From Fundidesulfovibrio putealis DSM 16056 (GTDB lineage: Bacteria; Desulfobacterota; Desulfovibrionia; Desulfovibrionales; Desulfovibrionaceae): a DNA stretch of 64,000 nucleotides. Below the pieces are notes generated by a model, which saw only the letters and a program-made list of their open reading frames with translations, was not told the DNA's origin and did not search any database. This document shows, piece after piece, positions 25,152-33,461 of the stretch (the first letter of the stretch is position 1; each line of letters starts with the position of its first letter). The position numbers and the translations under genes were made by a program. The stretch is from assembly GCF_000429325.1 (NCBI RefSeq), contig NZ_AUBQ01000015.1, positions 1 to 64,000 on the forward strand, read 5' to 3'.

Positions 25152-26252
25152 ATGGCACTGAGCATCGGCATCGTCGGCCTCCCCAACGTCGGAAAATCCA
25201 CGCTGTTCAACGCCCTGACCAGGGCTCAGAACGCGCAGGCCGCCAACTATCCCTTCTGCACCATCGAGCCCAACAAGGCCATCGTGGCCGTGCCGGACGA
25301 GCGCATGAACGCCCTGGCCCGGCTGGCCAACCCGCAGAAGGTGATCGGGGCCACGGTGGAGTTCACCGACATTGCCGGGCTGGTCAAGGGCGCGAGCAAG
25401 GGCGAGGGCCTTGGCAACAAGTTCCTGGCCAACATCCGCGAGACCCAGGCCATCCTGCACGTGGTGCGCTGCTTCAAGGACGACGACGTGGTGCACGTGC
25501 ACGGCAACGTGGACCCCGTGGGCGACATCGAGGTCATCGAGACCGAGCTTATCCTGGCCGACGCCCAGGTGCTGGAGAACCGCATGGACCGTCTGCGCAA
25601 GCAGGCCAAGGCGGGCAAGGAGCACCAGGCCAAGCTGGCCGCAGCCGAGAAGCTCCTGGCCCACCTGATGGAAGGCCGCCCCGCCTCCGCCCTGGAGGGC
25701 GCGAAGGAGGGAGCCATGGCTGAGCTGTTCGACGAGCTCGGCCCCATCACCGCAAAGCCCATCATCTACTGCGCCAACGTGGACGAGGCGGGCCTTGGCG
25801 AGGACAGCCCCGAGGTGCAGGCCGTGCGCGCCCACGCCGCCAGGACCGGCGCGCCCGTGGTCAAGGTGTCGGCCAAGATGGAAGAGGAGATGGCCACGCT
25901 CTCCGACGAGGAACGCGCCGAATTCCTTGAATCTTACGGCGTCGAGAGCTCCGGGCTTGACCAGGTGATACGCACGGGATACGCCGTTTTGGGGCTCATC
26001 AGCTATTTCACCGTCGGACCCAAGGAAGTGCGGGCTTGGACGATAGAGCAGGGTTGGAAAGCGCCCAAAGCGGCTTCCGTCATCCATACCGATTTCGAGC
26101 GGGGCTTCATCCGCGCCGAGGTCATATCCTTTCAGGATTACACCGCCCACTCCACCGAGGCTGCCTGCCGCGCGGCTGGCGTGCTGCGCCAGGAAGGCAA
26201 GGAGTACGTGGTCAAGGACGGCGACGTGGTCCACTTCCTGTTCAACGTCTAG
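25152..26252 (+). CDS. ychF: Redox-regulated ATPase YchF
   Basis: Obg-related P-loop NTPase that prefers ATP and associates with ribosomes. The 366-residue protein has GIVGLPNVGKSTLFNALT (P-loop), PNKAIVAVPD, DIAGLVKGASKGEGLGNKFL, a coiled-coil insert (~130-200) and the C-terminal TGS domain (LISYFTVGPKEVRAWTI... GFIRAEVISFQDY... KDGDVVHFLFNV). The noncanonical G4 (cf. NxxE in YchF) reads CANVDEAGLG. It is monocistronic in this view. Confidence 0.97.
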   Translation: MALSIGIVGLPNVGKSTLFNALTRAQNAQAANYPFCTIEPNKAIVAVPDERMNALARLANPQKVIGATVEFTDIAGLVKGASKGEGLGNKFLANIRETQAILHVVRCFKDDDVVHVHGNVDPVGDIEVIETELILADAQVLENRMDRLRKQAKAGKEHQAKLAAAEKLLAHLMEGRPASALEGAKEGAMAELFDELGPITAKPIIYCANVDEAGLGEDSPEVQAVRAHAARTGAPVVKVSAKMEEEMATLSDEERAEFLESYGVESSGLDQVIRTGYAVLGLISYFTVGPKEVRAWTIEQGWKAPKAASVIHTDFERGFIRAEVISFQDYTAHSTEAACRAAGVLRQEGKEYVVKDGDVVHFLFNV

Positions 26253-26306
26253 TGCGGCGCTACGCACACGGCGGCTTCCGGTCCGGGACGGATTCCGGGC
26301 TTGCTT

Positions 26307-29300
26307 ATGAATAAATCCCTTGGGAAACCGGCCTGTACGGCGGCGTCCTGGCCCTGGGAGGAAGCCTGCTGCGGCGTGATGGCTTCGGCCCTGGGCGACG
26401 GTCTGGCCGTTCTGGACCATTCCTTCGGGCTCATCACCTGCAACGAGGCCTTCAAGGCGTTGATGGGGCGCGAGAGCGTCGCATCCGGCGACCACGTCCC
26501 GGACATGTTTCCGGCCTCCTGCCGCGACGAGCTCAGGCGGGTTCTGGCGGCCGCGCGCGACGGCGAACCCTGCCGGGCCGAGCTTGGCCTGGACGAGGGC
26601 CTGCTCCAGGCGGACGAGCCCCAGGGGTTGCGCGCCCTGGCCTCGGTCACGCCGCTGCCCTGCAACCCCGGACGGCCCGCCGCCATCGGGCTTCTGCTGG
26701 TTGACGTTTCCGCCCTCATCGAGGCCCGCGAGGCCCGCAACCGCGAGACCCTGCGCGCCCTGCGCGAGTCCGAGCGCACCGGCTGGACGCTCCTGAACGC
26801 CACCCTCGATTCCGCCTTCCTGTTCGACCGCGACGGGGTCATTCACGCCGCCAACGAGCACGCGGCCCGCAAGCTCGGCGTTTCCGAGGCCAAGGCCATG
26901 GTCGGCCGACGCATGAGCGAGTACTTCCCGCCCCACGTGTTCGAGAGACGCCTGGCCAACCTGCGCCGGGTGTTCGACACGGGCAAGCCGCTGCGCGTGG
27001 AGGACGAACGCGCGGACATCATCTTCGACAACAACCTGTTCCCGGTGTTCGACGAGCACGGGAACGTCTCCAAGGTGGCGGTTTTCGGCCACGACATCAC
27101 CAAACGCCGCCAGAGCGAGGTGCAGCTGCGCAAACGCGCCTTCCAGCAGGGCGTGGTGGCGGAGCTGGGCATCTTCGCGCTCTCCAACCTCAGCCTGCGC
27201 GACATCCTGGACAAAACCTGCCGTCTGGCGGCCATGCTCTTCGAGGCAGATTTCTGCGAGGTGCTGGAAGTCGTCCCAGGACAGGATGACCTGCTGCTGA
27301 CCGCCGGAGTGGGCTGGAACGCCTCCCAGCTGGGCACGCTCCGCGTCTCCCTGAGCGGCACCCTGGCCGGGCTCGCCCTGTCATCCAACGCCCCGGCGGT
27401 GGTGGAGGACGTCTGCACCGACACCCGCCTGAGCGAGATCCAGACTTTTCTCGACCACAGGATCGCCAGCGGCATGAGCGTGGTCATCCACGGGACCAGC
27501 TCGGCGTTCGGCGTGCTCGGCGTCCACTCCGTCAGGAAGCGCCGCTTCTCCGGGGACGAGGTCAACACCTTGCAGTCCGTGGCCAACGTGCTCTCCGAAG
27601 CCGTGGCGCGCTTTCAGGCCGAGAAGACGCTCCAGGCGCTCAGCGAGCGCAACACCGCCATACTGGGATCGGTGGCGCAGGGCATCTTCGGGGTGGACGA
27701 AGCGGGGCTCATCACCTTCGCCAACCCGGCGGTGGAGAAGCTCACGGGGTTTTCCGGCACGGAGCTTTCCGGGGCCAACGCGCACTGGCTGCTGCACCAC
27801 ACCCGTCCCGACGGGAGCGTCTACACCGAGGAGGCCTGCCCCATCACGCACACCCTGGCGGACGGGCAGCTGCGCCACGTGGAGGAGGACGTCTACTGGC
27901 GAAAGGACGGCACGAGCTTCCCCGTGGACTACTCCTGCACGCCGCTTTTCTCCCAGGACCGGCTGGAGGGAGCGGTGGTGGTGTTCGAGGACGTCACCGA
28001 GCGCAAGCGCGCCCAGGAACGCCTGCGCCGCCTGGCCTTCTTCGACGAGCTGACCGGGCTTCCCAACCGCAGCCAGTTCAAGCTGCGCCTGGAGTCGGCG
28101 CTGGACAGGTCCCGGCCCGGCGCCGGGTTCGCGGTGCTGTTTCTGGACCTGGACGACTTCAAGGTTGTCAACGACGGGCTGGGGCATTCCCTGGGCGACC
28201 GGCTGCTGCGCTCCATCAGCCAGCGGCTGCGCTCCGCCATCGGGCCGCGCGGGCTGCTGGCGCGCCTTGGCGGAGACGAATTCGCCGTGCTCCTGGAAGA
28301 CATGCAGGACCCCAAAGAGGCCATGGCCATGGCCGGGCGCATCCACAAGGAGCTGGCCAGCCCCGAACGCCTGGAGGACTACGAGATCTTCATCTCCGCC
28401 AGCGTGGGGCTGGTGCTGAACGAGGGGCATTACCAGAACATCGAGGACATCCTGCGCGACGCGGACACGGCCATGTTCCAGGCCAAGACCCTGGGCAAGG
28501 GCGAGAACATGGTGTTCGACAAGGCCATGCACGACGAGGTCCGCTCCCGGCTGATGCTGGAGAACGACCTGCGCCGCGCCCTGGAGCGCGACGAGCTGTT
28601 CCTGGTGTACCAGCCCATCGTGAACCTCTCCGACCTGCGCCCCTCCGGGTTCGAGGCCCTGCTGCGCTGGCAGCATCCCGAGCGCGGGCTGGTGAGCCCC
28701 ATGGAGTTCATCCCCGTGGCCGAGGCCACCGGGCTCATCCTGCGCATCGGGGAGTGGGTGCTGGCCCAGGCTTGTGCCCGGCTGGCGTCCTGGCGCAGGT
28801 CGATCCCCGGCATGGACGGCCTGTCCATGAGCGTCAACCTTTCAGGCCGCCAGTTCATGCAGCGCGACCTGCTGGGCCGCATCAGCCGCATCCTGGAGGA
28901 TACGGGCCTGCCCCCCAGCGTGGTGAAGCTGGAAATCACAGAGAGCGTGCTCATGGAAAACGCCGAGCGCGCAGCGGAAATGCTCGGGGAGATCAAGAAC
29001 CTGGGCCTCTCGGTGATGATCGACGATTTCGGCACAGGGTATTCCTCCCTGGCCTACCTGCGCCGCTTCCCGGTGGACGCCCTGAAGGTGGACCGGGCCT
29101 TCGTGCGCAACCTGGACACCGACCGCGACAACCTGCACATCGTCAAGGCCGTGGTCCAGCTGGCCCACAGCCTGGAGATGGCGGTGGTGGCCGAAGGCAT
29201 CGAGACCGTGAAGGAACTGGCGGTCTTAAGGAGCCTGCGTTGCGGCATGGGGCAGGGCTATCATTTCGCCCGGCCCCTGTCGGCAGGGGCCGCCCAGGAG

Positions 29301-29324
29301 TACCTGCGCCAGGCCCTGGCCTGA
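26307..29324 (+). CDS. PAS-GAF-PAS-GGDEF-EAL protein (c-di-GMP turnover)
   Basis: A soluble 1005-residue protein with no membrane segments. Domains in order: PAS-like (~20-150), PAS (~150-265), GAF (~285-440), PAS (~445-570, with PIRHTL-like VEEDVYWRKDGTSFPVDYS), GGDEF (GGDEF loop at 655-659) and EAL (EAL at 783-785, DDFGTGYSSLAYLRRFPVDALKVD present). Both catalytic signatures look intact, so it may make and degrade c-di-GMP, although in such hybrids one activity often dominates. The RxxD inhibitory site before GGDEF is absent (GPRG instead). The start is an ATG with a weak Shine-Dalgarno. Confidence 0.92.
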   Translation: MNKSLGKPACTAASWPWEEACCGVMASALGDGLAVLDHSFGLITCNEAFKALMGRESVASGDHVPDMFPASCRDELRRVLAAARDGEPCRAELGLDEGLLQADEPQGLRALASVTPLPCNPGRPAAIGLLLVDVSALIEAREARNRETLRALRESERTGWTLLNATLDSAFLFDRDGVIHAANEHAARKLGVSEAKAMVGRRMSEYFPPHVFERRLANLRRVFDTGKPLRVEDERADIIFDNNLFPVFDEHGNVSKVAVFGHDITKRRQSEVQLRKRAFQQGVVAELGIFALSNLSLRDILDKTCRLAAMLFEADFCEVLEVVPGQDDLLLTAGVGWNASQLGTLRVSLSGTLAGLALSSNAPAVVEDVCTDTRLSEIQTFLDHRIASGMSVVIHGTSSAFGVLGVHSVRKRRFSGDEVNTLQSVANVLSEAVARFQAEKTLQALSERNTAILGSVAQGIFGVDEAGLITFANPAVEKLTGFSGTELSGANAHWLLHHTRPDGSVYTEEACPITHTLADGQLRHVEEDVYWRKDGTSFPVDYSCTPLFSQDRLEGAVVVFEDVTERKRAQERLRRLAFFDELTGLPNRSQFKLRLESALDRSRPGAGFAVLFLDLDDFKVVNDGLGHSLGDRLLRSISQRLRSAIGPRGLLARLGGDEFAVLLEDMQDPKEAMAMAGRIHKELASPERLEDYEIFISASVGLVLNEGHYQNIEDILRDADTAMFQAKTLGKGENMVFDKAMHDEVRSRLMLENDLRRALERDELFLVYQPIVNLSDLRPSGFEALLRWQHPERGLVSPMEFIPVAEATGLILRIGEWVLAQACARLASWRRSIPGMDGLSMSVNLSGRQFMQRDLLGRISRILEDTGLPPSVVKLEITESVLMENAERAAEMLGEIKNLGLSVMIDDFGTGYSSLAYLRRFPVDALKVDRAFVRNLDTDRDNLHIVKAVVQLAHSLEMAVVAEGIETVKELAVLRSLRCGMGQGYHFARPLSAGAAQEYLRQALA

Positions 29325-29381
29325 TTTTCGCGCTCTTGTTGTCGCGCGACCCCTAACAGCCCGTTGTAAAAGTCGATTCTT

Positions 29382-29506
29382 GCAGCCTGTTCAAAAAACT
29401 CGCTGGGAAGGCGCAAGAAAAAGTCAAGGCCGAAGCGTATTTGGCATACGCGAGGGTTTGACTTATTCGCAGCAACGCAGCCAGCGAGGATTTTTCAACA
29501 GGCTGC
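29382..29506. repeat. 125-bp MITE-like imperfect palindrome
   Basis: Terminal inverted repeats of about 25 bp (gCAGCCTGTTcAAAAA..CTCGCTGG with its complement at the right end) enclose a nested palindrome (AAGTCAA / TTTGACTT and a central GCGTA-N7-TACGC). It has no coding capacity, and its right end touches the cbiC stop codon. The architecture is that of a miniature inverted-repeat transposable element or a REP-type element. A degenerate copy of the terminus (cagcccgttgtaaaag) lies just left of it. Confidence 0.7.
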
Positions 29507-30195
29507 TAGGCCGTTCCCCTAAGAGCAAGCTCGGCCAGGGCGTTCAGGCAGGCCGCCGCCAGGGGAGAGCCCCCCTTCCTGCCGCTGATGCCGATGAAGG
29601 CCGCGTCCGTGCGCGTAAACAAGAGCGCCTTGGATTCCGCCGCGTTCACGAATCCCACCGGCATGCCCACCACCAGTTCCGGGGCCACGACGCCCTGGTC
29701 CATGAGCTCCATCAGGCGCAAGAGCGCTGTGGGGGCGTTGCCCACGGCGTAGATCACCGGGCCGGAGATGCTCGCGGCCTTTTCCACGGCCACCCTGGCC
29801 CGCGTGGTGCCCAGCTTCTTGGCCTCGGAGATCACGTCGGGATCGTTCATGTGGCAGACCGTGGTGCAGCCAAGCGGGGTCAGACGGCGCATGGGGATGC
29901 CCATCTGGCACATGCGCGTGTCCGTGACGATCACCGCGCCCGAGCGCAGCGCGGCCACGCCCGCCTGCACGGCCCCGGGCGAGAAGCGCAGCAGGTTCAA
30001 GAGCTCGAAGTCCGCGCTGGTGTGCACCAGCCTGCGCGCCACTTCCCACTCCTCGCCCAGGAAGGGGCGCGGTTCGGGAACCTCGGAGTCTATTATCGCG
30101 AAGCTTTTGCGTTCTATGCCCACCGGGTCGGCGGGGCCGGAAATGGTCACTGAGCTGCCGGGCTGGCCGGGTTTGCTCTGATTGTTTTCATGCAT
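29506..30195 (-). CDS. cbiC: Precorrin-8X / cobalt-precorrin-8 methylmutase
   Basis: Moves a methyl group from C11 to C12 in corrin-ring (vitamin B12) synthesis. The 229-residue protein has IERKSFAIIDSE, the catalytic-histidine motif RLVHTSADFELLNLLRFSPGAVQAG, VTDTRMCQMGI and AVGNAPTALLRLMEL, followed by MPVGFVNAAESK. All are hallmark CbiC/CobH segments. Anaerobic sulfate reducers use the early-cobalt (Cbi) route, so cbiC is the likely symbol. The first ~25 residues are low in similarity and lack a Shine-Dalgarno, so the start may be a little downstream. No other cobalamin gene is in the window. Confidence 0.93.
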   Translation of the reverse strand: MHENNQSKPGQPGSSVTISGPADPVGIERKSFAIIDSEVPEPRPFLGEEWEVARRLVHTSADFELLNLLRFSPGAVQAGVAALRSGAVIVTDTRMCQMGIPMRRLTPLGCTTVCHMNDPDVISEAKKLGTTRARVAVEKAASISGPVIYAVGNAPTALLRLMELMDQGVVAPELVVGMPVGFVNAAESKALLFTRTDAAFIGISGRKGGSPLAAACLNALAELALRGTA

Positions 30196-30243
30196 GGACG
30201 TGCTTGTACCACCGGTCCCCTTTCGCGCCAAGCTCCGGTGCGC

Positions 30244-30271
30244 TTGACAAAGCGAGGTGAATGATTTTGAT
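30244..30271 (+). promoter_or_regulatory. Sigma70-type promoter of the HDOD-kinase pair
   Basis: A perfect TTGACA followed after 16 nt by TTTGAT, about 60 nt upstream of the HDOD ATG. Confidence 0.45.
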
Positions 30272-30334
30272 GGGCGGCGGTGTTCATCTCGCCTTTGGCG
30301 GGCTGAATTGTTCAAGAAGTACCGGGAGACGTGG

Positions 30335-31561
30335 ATGAAAGTTGGCGAACTCAGGCCCGGGATGCTGCTGGCCCAGGCGGTGCGCGACGTGAACGGTCGG
30401 CTGCTCATGGGCGAAGGCACCTGCCTGACCGAGCGGTTCCTGGGGGTCCTCAAGGCCTGGGGCATCGCCGAAGTGGCCGTGCAGGGCGAGAAGACGTGCT
30501 CCCTGGCCGACGCCGGGGACGGCCTGCCCGAGAGCCTTGCGGCCAGGGCGCAGGAAATCTGCGCGGTCAGGCTGTCGCGATGCGACCTCGCCAACCCCGT
30601 GGTGCAAGACGTCTTCCATCTCGCCGTCGCCAGGGTCGGCCACCTGCTGGAAAAGGGCGCGCCCCTGGTTCCCCCCACGCTCGCAAAGCCCGGCGACGAG
30701 GGCTCGGACCTAGCCCCCCTGGACATGGAGCAACTGGCCACCGAAGACCTCCCCATGGACGCCATGCCCGAGGTGTTGGCCCGGCTGGCCCAGATAATGG
30801 AAAACCCTTCGGCCTCCCCGGCGGAGGCGGCGGACATCATCCAGTGCGATCCGGGGCTTGCCGCCAAGCTCCTCAAGATGGTCAACAGCCCTCTCTACGG
30901 CTTTCCCCAACGCATCGACACCATCTCGCGCGCCGTGACCATCATCGGCGTGCAGCAGCTTTCCGCGCTGGCCCTGGGCGTCACGGTGATGGGCGTGTTC
31001 AGGAGCATCCCCAAAAACCTGTTGGACACCCGGCAGTTCTGGCTGCACAGCCTGGCCTGCGCCTGCGGCGCGCGCGCCCTGGCCTCGGCTCTGGGGCTGC
31101 CCAACACCGAGCGCTACTTCGTGGGCGGCCTGCTGCACGACGTGGGGCAGTTGTTCTTCTTTCTGCATGTGCCCGAACGGGCGCGGCTGGTGCTCGCGCA
31201 GGTGCGCGCGACCGGTGAGAGCCTCCAGTCCGCCGAGCGTCGCTGCCTGGGTGCGGACCACGGCCAGGCGGGCGGCACGCTCCTGGCCGCATGGCAGCTC
31301 CCCGCGAGCCTGGTGCAGGCCGCCGCCTGCCATCACGATCCGCTCGCGGCTCCCGCGCCCCAGGACGCGACCATCGTGCATGTGGCGGATTTCATCGCCG
31401 AAGCGCTCCATTTCGGCTCCAACGGCCAGTCCGTGCTTGCCCCCCTGAACACGGCGGCCCTGGGCATGCTGCATGTCCCGCCCGGAGTTGCGGCACAGGT
31501 TGCGGCGCGCATCGAGGAACAGCTGGGGCAGCTCGAATCCATCTTCCTGGGCGGAAGCTGA
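30335..31561 (+). CDS. HDOD domain protein
   Basis: Signalling protein of 408 residues. The N-terminal ~130 residues (MKVGELRPGMLLAQAVRDVNGRLLMGEG..) resemble the linker domain seen before HD-type domains. The HDOD domain (~145-340) has the marker LKMVNSPLYGFPQRIDTISRAVTIIGVQQLSALALG and GGLLHDVGQLFFF. The true HD-GYP metal motif is not complete, which is the norm for HDOD proteins; these are regulatory and not phosphodiesterases. ATG at 30335 has GGGAG seven nt upstream. Its stop is 3 nt from the next kinase gene, indicating an operon. Confidence 0.9.
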   Translation: MKVGELRPGMLLAQAVRDVNGRLLMGEGTCLTERFLGVLKAWGIAEVAVQGEKTCSLADAGDGLPESLAARAQEICAVRLSRCDLANPVVQDVFHLAVARVGHLLEKGAPLVPPTLAKPGDEGSDLAPLDMEQLATEDLPMDAMPEVLARLAQIMENPSASPAEAADIIQCDPGLAAKLLKMVNSPLYGFPQRIDTISRAVTIIGVQQLSALALGVTVMGVFRSIPKNLLDTRQFWLHSLACACGARALASALGLPNTERYFVGGLLHDVGQLFFFLHVPERARLVLAQVRATGESLQSAERRCLGADHGQAGGTLLAAWQLPASLVQAAACHHDPLAAPAPQDATIVHVADFIAEALHFGSNGQSVLAPLNTAALGMLHVPPGVAAQVAARIEEQLGQLESIFLGGS

Positions 31562-31564
31562 ACC

Positions 31565-33169
31565 ATGAGCGCACACGACAGCCTCTTCACCGAGCAGGGC
31601 GATCCCACCCCGGCCTCCAGGCTGAACCACCTGGAAGAGACCACCCGGCTGGCCCTGGCCGCGCTGGATCAGGCTGCCGCGCTCTCTGACTTCTCCCTGA
31701 GCCTCGCCCGCCTGGAAGGGCCGGACCCGCTCCTGGACCTCTGCCTGGAGCGTCTGGCCGGCTTGCTGCCGTTCACCACCCTGGGGGTCATGCTGGTGGA
31801 CGAGGCCGATTCATCCTTCTTCATGGCCCGCTGCTCGCCGCCGTCCGCCCTGCCCGGTTTGCAGGCCTTCGTGGACCAGAGTATCGAGGACGGGCTGTTC
31901 GCCTTCGCCCTGCGCGAGAAGCGCGCCGTGCTCGCCCCTGTCGCGCCCCCGGCAGCGGGAGGCCTCCCGCGTTCCCGGCATCTGCTGCACGTGGTCACCA
32001 CCGCCTCACGCACGCGCGGCATGTTCGTGGCCGAAATGGACGCCGACGCCCCGAATCTCAGCGAGGTGACCCTCTCCATCCTCTCCATCATCCTGAACAA
32101 CACCGCACAGGCCCTGGAAAGCCTGTTCCTGCACCAGCGCATCCAGGCCATGAACAGCTCCCTGAAAAGCGAGGTCGCCTGTCTGACCAGCTCCGCCTCC
32201 GAACTCAAGGCCGACCGCGACAGCCAGGTCCGGCTCATCAGCGAAAAGAGCTCCGAACTGCACGAGGCCATGGGACGCCTGGAGGAGGAGGTCAAGGAAC
32301 GCAAAAAGGCCGAGGCGCTCCTGGCCGCGCTCAACCAGCGCCTGGAGGCCAAGGTGGAGCTGCGCACCAGCGCGCTCTTCCGCAAGATCGCCGAGATGGA
32401 GGCCGCCAACAAACAGCTCAAGCAGCTGGAGCGCCTCAAGTCCTCGTTCCTGTCCTCCGTGTCGCACGAGTTGCGCACGCCGCTCACGTCCATCCTGGGC
32501 TTCGCCAAGCTCATCGCCAAGGATTTCGAGCGCTTCTTCCAGCCCGGCTCCGGCTCGCCCCTGGCGTCCAAGGCCGAGCGGCTGCTGCGAAACCTGGACA
32601 TCGTGGAGAAGGAATCCGAACGCCTTACCCGCCTCATAAATGACGTTTTGGATCTCACCCGCATCGAGTCCGGCAAGATGCCCTGGCGCAACGAGCCCCT
32701 GAGCGTCTTTGACGTGGTGGCCGACGCGCTGATGGCCGTGGGCGGGCGGCGCGAGAACCGCCCCAACGTGGACGTGCGCCTGGAACTGCCCGCCTCGCTC
32801 CCCACGGCGCAGGGCGACCGCGACCGCGTGCTGCAAGTGCTCATCAATCTGCTGGACAACGCCCTCAAGTTCACCATGGAAGGCTCCGTGACCGTACGCG
32901 CCAGCGTTGACCCCGACGCCATGATGCTCATCTGCGTGGAAGACACCGGCCCCGGCATCTCGCCCGAGGAAACCGAGAAGATCTTCGACAAGTTCCATCA
33001 GCACGACCGCAGGGACACCCTCAAGGACAAGCCCGAAGGCACCGGTCTGGGCCTGGCCATCTGCAAGCACATCATCGACCATCACGGCGGGCGCATCTGG
33101 ATGGAACACGCCCCACGCGGCGGCAGCGTCTTCTGCCTGACCCTGCCGCTGGCGACCGGCGAGGAGTAG
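31565..33169 (+). CDS. Cytosolic histidine kinase with GAF-like and coiled-coil sensor region
   Basis: A 534-residue soluble kinase. A GAF-like domain (~45-185: LPFTTLGVMLVDEADSSFFMARC) is followed by a long coiled coil (~190-285, with RLEEEVKERKKAEALLAALNQRLEAKVE), HisKA with SVSHELRTPLTSILGF and HATPase (VLINLLDNALKF, EDTGPGIS, GTGLGLAICKHII). There are no membrane segments. It starts 3 nt after the HDOD gene, so the two are made together and probably act in one pathway. No receiver domain is fused or adjacent. Repeat copy 4 follows its stop. Confidence 0.9.
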   Translation: MSAHDSLFTEQGDPTPASRLNHLEETTRLALAALDQAAALSDFSLSLARLEGPDPLLDLCLERLAGLLPFTTLGVMLVDEADSSFFMARCSPPSALPGLQAFVDQSIEDGLFAFALREKRAVLAPVAPPAAGGLPRSRHLLHVVTTASRTRGMFVAEMDADAPNLSEVTLSILSIILNNTAQALESLFLHQRIQAMNSSLKSEVACLTSSASELKADRDSQVRLISEKSSELHEAMGRLEEEVKERKKAEALLAALNQRLEAKVELRTSALFRKIAEMEAANKQLKQLERLKSSFLSSVSHELRTPLTSILGFAKLIAKDFERFFQPGSGSPLASKAERLLRNLDIVEKESERLTRLINDVLDLTRIESGKMPWRNEPLSVFDVVADALMAVGGRRENRPNVDVRLELPASLPTAQGDRDRVLQVLINLLDNALKFTMEGSVTVRASVDPDAMMLICVEDTGPGISPEETEKIFDKFHQHDRRDTLKDKPEGTGLGLAICKHIIDHHGGRIWMEHAPRGGSVFCLTLPLATGEE

Positions 33170-33176
33170 GGGAGAG

Positions 33177-33299
33177 GCAGGGGCGCTGCCCCTGCACCCC
33201 GGCGGGCTCCGCCCTGCACCCGCAAGGGCTCTGCCCTTGACCCGGCAGGGGAGAAGCCTCCCCTGCACCCGGCTATTCGCTTCGCGGGATATGCCGGGA
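33177..33299 (+). repeat. GC-rich hairpin-array repeat, copy 4
   Basis: Begins 7 nt after the kinase stop. Contains GCAGGGGC-GCT-GCCCCTGC, CGGGC-TCC-GCCCT, AAGGGC-TCT-GCCCTT and GCAGGGGA-gaagcc-TCCCCTGC, joined by ACCCG-type linkers, in the same orientation as the preceding gene. Confidence 0.8.
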
Positions 33300-33370
33300 G
33301 CTGCGCCGGTATGCGAGAAGGGCAGGGCTCTTTTGCTGTAACTGCTTAAAAATGCTTTTAATTTGGTAGC

Positions 33371-33387
33371 GGAACAGATAGTGTTCC
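33371..33387. promoter_or_regulatory. Palindrome upstream of the GDSL autotransporter
   Basis: GGAACA-gatag-TGTTCC, perfect 6-bp arms, follows an AT-rich stretch with a weak TTGCTG/TTTAAT pair (33333-33362). A repressor or activator site is plausible. Confidence 0.4.
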
Positions 33388-33461
33388 TCCGCGTCTCGCC
33401 TCCTGGAATCCTCGAGGGCTTTTTGACGTAGCGTGATCTCCACCCTATCCGGAAGGCCACC

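Noticed and set aside
24970-25161. Possible toxin downstream of the Phd-like antitoxin
   Set aside because: Neither the 63-codon nor the 39-codon frame shows RelE, ParE or Doc features.
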